In this document: positions 41,601-42,999 of the stretch, in pieces
How positions within the stretch are numbered: position 1 is the stretch's first letter
Layout: every line of letters begins with the position of its first letter
DNA from: an uncultured Bacteroidales bacterium
GTDB taxonomy: Bacteria > Bacteroidota > Bacteroidia > Bacteroidales > FEN-979
Direction: 5' to 3'
NCBI GenBank assembly: GCA_903945175.1
Contig: CAJAUM010000076.1
Location: forward strand, 1 to 42,999
DNA: 42,999 bases
Translations under genes and position numbers: made by a program
The notes under the pieces: generated by a model
What the model was told of the DNA's origin: nothing
Database searches by the model: none
The model's input: the letters and a program-made list of their open reading frames with translations, nothing else

Positions 41601-42999
41601 CTACTCCACCGTAACAGACTTCGCCAGGTTGCGGGGCTGGTCAACGTTGCAATTCCGCATCACGGCAATATGATAGGATAGAAGCTGTAAAGGAATTGTA
41701 GCCAGTAATGGGATGAGCATCTCTTCGGTATCGGGGATTTCGATGCAATGGTCGGCCAGTTTTTTCACCGATTCATCCCCTTCAGTTACAATGGCAATGA
41801 TTTTTCCTTTGCGGGCTTTGACCTCTTCGATGTTGGTGATCACTTTATCGTAGATTCCGCGTCGCGTAGCAATGAAGACCACAGGCATGAACTCATCGAT
41901 GAGGGCAATGGGTCCGTGTTTCATTTCAGCGGCAGGATACCCTTCGGCGTGGATGTAAGAGATTTCTTTAAGTTTAAGAGCGCCTTCAAGGGCAACAGGG
42001 AAATTATAACCCCGGCCAAGATAGAGTGAATTTTTCACATCCTTATAGATGGTCGCGATGTCCCTGATTTTTTCATTCAGCTTCAGTATCCGTTCTACTT
42101 TAGCGGGGATTGTATCAAGTTCCAAAAGAATTTTCTGGAATTTTGAAGCGGGGATTGTCCCCTTTTGCTGCGCCAGGAGCAATCCGAGCAGCGTAAGAAC
42201 GGCTACCTGCGCCGTAAATGCCTTGGTCGATGCAACGCCGATCTCAGGTCCGGCATGGGTGTAAACACCGGCATTGGTGGCACGGGCAATGGATGAGCCC
42301 ACAACATTGCATATTCCCAGCACGGTTGCACCCTTCGACTTTGCCAGGTCGATCGCAGCCAATGTGTCGGCAGTTTCACCCGATTGAGAAATAGCGATGA
42401 CCACATCATCTTCGTTCAGGATGGGATTACGGTAACGAAACTCGGAGGAGTATTCAACTTCAACAGGTATTCTGGCAAGGTCTTCGATCAGGTATTCCCC
42501 AACCAGACCGGCATGCCATGAGGTTCCACAGGCGGTAATGATGATGCGTTTGGCTTTCAGGATCTTCTGAACATAGTCGCTGATTCCGCCAAGGGTAACA
42601 GTTCCCTGATCAGGATGCAGCCGGCCACGCATGGAATCAAAGATTGAACGGGGCTGTTCATAAATCTCCTTCAGCATGAAATGATCAAATCCACCCTTTT
42701 CAATTTCGTTCAGGCTCATAACAAGCTTCTCAATGTAAGGAGTTTGATCCTGATTCCGGATCGTCTTGATCTTTAATTCCTTGTCACGTTCTATAATGGC
42801 GATCTCTTCATCATTGAGATAGACAACATTGTCGGTATATTCAATCAGCGGAGTGGCATCGGAAGCAACGAAAAATTCATCCTTGCCAATTCCGATCACC
42901 ATGGGACTGCCTTTTCGGGCAGCGATGATCTTGTTTGGGAATTCTTTTGCCAGAATGACAATGGCGTAGGCTCCGATTACCTGGTTCAGGGCAATGCGC
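41601..42999 (-). CDS. glmS: glutamine-fructose-6-phosphate aminotransferase, 5' end outside the window
   Basis: The reading frame enters from the right edge without a start, continuing upstream of the in-frame ATG at 42902 with residues ALNQVIGAYAIVILAKEFP of the N-terminal glutaminase domain, so the gene is truncated by the window. The two SIS isomerase domains are visible: ITACGTSWHAGLVGEYLIED, ISQSGETADTLAAI, GPEIGVASTKAFTAQVAVL, YLGRGYNFPVALEGALKLKE and the C-terminal PRNLAKSVTVE typical of GlmS. It makes glucosamine-6-phosphate from fructose-6-phosphate and glutamine, the entry to UDP-GlcNAc for peptidoglycan and polysaccharide. The promoter and any leader regulation lie beyond the window. 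Confidence 0.96.
   Translation of the reverse strand, partial: RIALNQVIGAYAIVILAKEFPNKIIAARKGSPMVIGIGKDEFFVASDATPLIEYTDNVVYLNDEEIAIIERDKELKIKTIRNQDQTPYIEKLVMSLNEIEKGGFDHFMLKEIYEQPRSIFDSMRGRLHPDQGTVTLGGISDYVQKILKAKRIIITACGTSWHAGLVGEYLIEDLARIPVEVEYSSEFRYRNPILNEDDVVIAISQSGETADTLAAIDLAKSKGATVLGICNVVGSSIARATNAGVYTHAGPEIGVASTKAFTAQVAVLTLLGLLLAQQKGTIPASKFQKILLELDTIPAKVERILKLNEKIRDIATIYKDVKNSLYLGRGYNFPVALEGALKLKEISYIHAEGYPAAEMKHGPIALIDEFMPVVFIATRRGIYDKVITNIEEVKARKGKIIAIVTEGDESVKKLADHCIEIPDTEEMLIPLLATIPLQLLSYHIAVMRNCNVDQPRNLAKSVTVE

Noticed and set aside
1-42999. CRISPR array, prophage or insertion sequence
   Set aside because: No regularly spaced repeats, cas genes, phage structural genes, integrase or transposase could be recognised anywhere in the window.

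Overview
The window looks like a chromosomal piece of a Bacteroidota bacterium, plausibly Bacteroidales. The evidence is indirect. Several genes are preceded by the Bacteroidota -7 promoter box TAnnTTTG instead of a Shine-Dalgarno. A LruC-domain lipoprotein is present, and the sensor kinases and export proteins are of Bacteroidota type. No rRNA is present to fix the taxonomy.

Left part (1-3091): an accessory, AT-rich region. It holds an orphan mobile mystery protein A regulator (minus strand), a type IV toxin-antitoxin pair AbiEi/AbiEii (plus strand) with a recognisable promoter and a 14-bp palindrome in front, and a decayed tRNA-Gly-like remnant. No integrase or transposase is visible. A plus-strand surface lipoprotein follows (3092-5608; two LamG domains plus LruC).

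Middle (5609-34820): about 29 kb of tightly packed minus-strand genes for a surface or extracellular polysaccharide. In transcription order from the right they are: a single-domain response regulator, two GT4 glycosyltransferases, a WcaF-like acetyltransferase, a GT2, a WecA-type initiating phosphoglycosyltransferase, a membrane-anchored receiver protein, a degenerate kinase-receiver hybrid, an outer-membrane export lipoprotein (Wza-like), a Wzc-like chain-length protein/BY-kinase, Gmd and Fcl (GDP-L-fucose), an ABC exporter (Wzm/Wzt), five GT2s with a hexapeptide acyltransferase among them, three GT4-like enzymes, a polytopic Wzy-like protein, two more GT2s, an acyltransferase-3 and a divergent cis-prenyltransferase. 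In all there are 13 glycosyltransferases besides the initiating enzyme. No Wzx flippase is seen, so the locus mixes parts of the ABC-dependent and Wzy-dependent pathways.

Right part (34964-42999): a divergent plus-strand pair (hybrid histidine kinase with a truncated dimerisation domain, then a YdcF/DUF218 protein), converging on a 1330-residue GAF/PAS hybrid histidine kinase with receiver and Hpt domains, then the 3' part of glmS, which supplies glucosamine-6-phosphate for UDP-GlcNAc.

The most unusual theme is signalling woven into the polysaccharide operon. Two receivers lack a DNA-binding output (one ends in a membrane helix), one hybrid has a decayed ATPase domain, and two Hpt-bearing hybrid kinases lie next door. 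A phosphorelay acting directly on polysaccharide assembly is a reasonable but untested reading.
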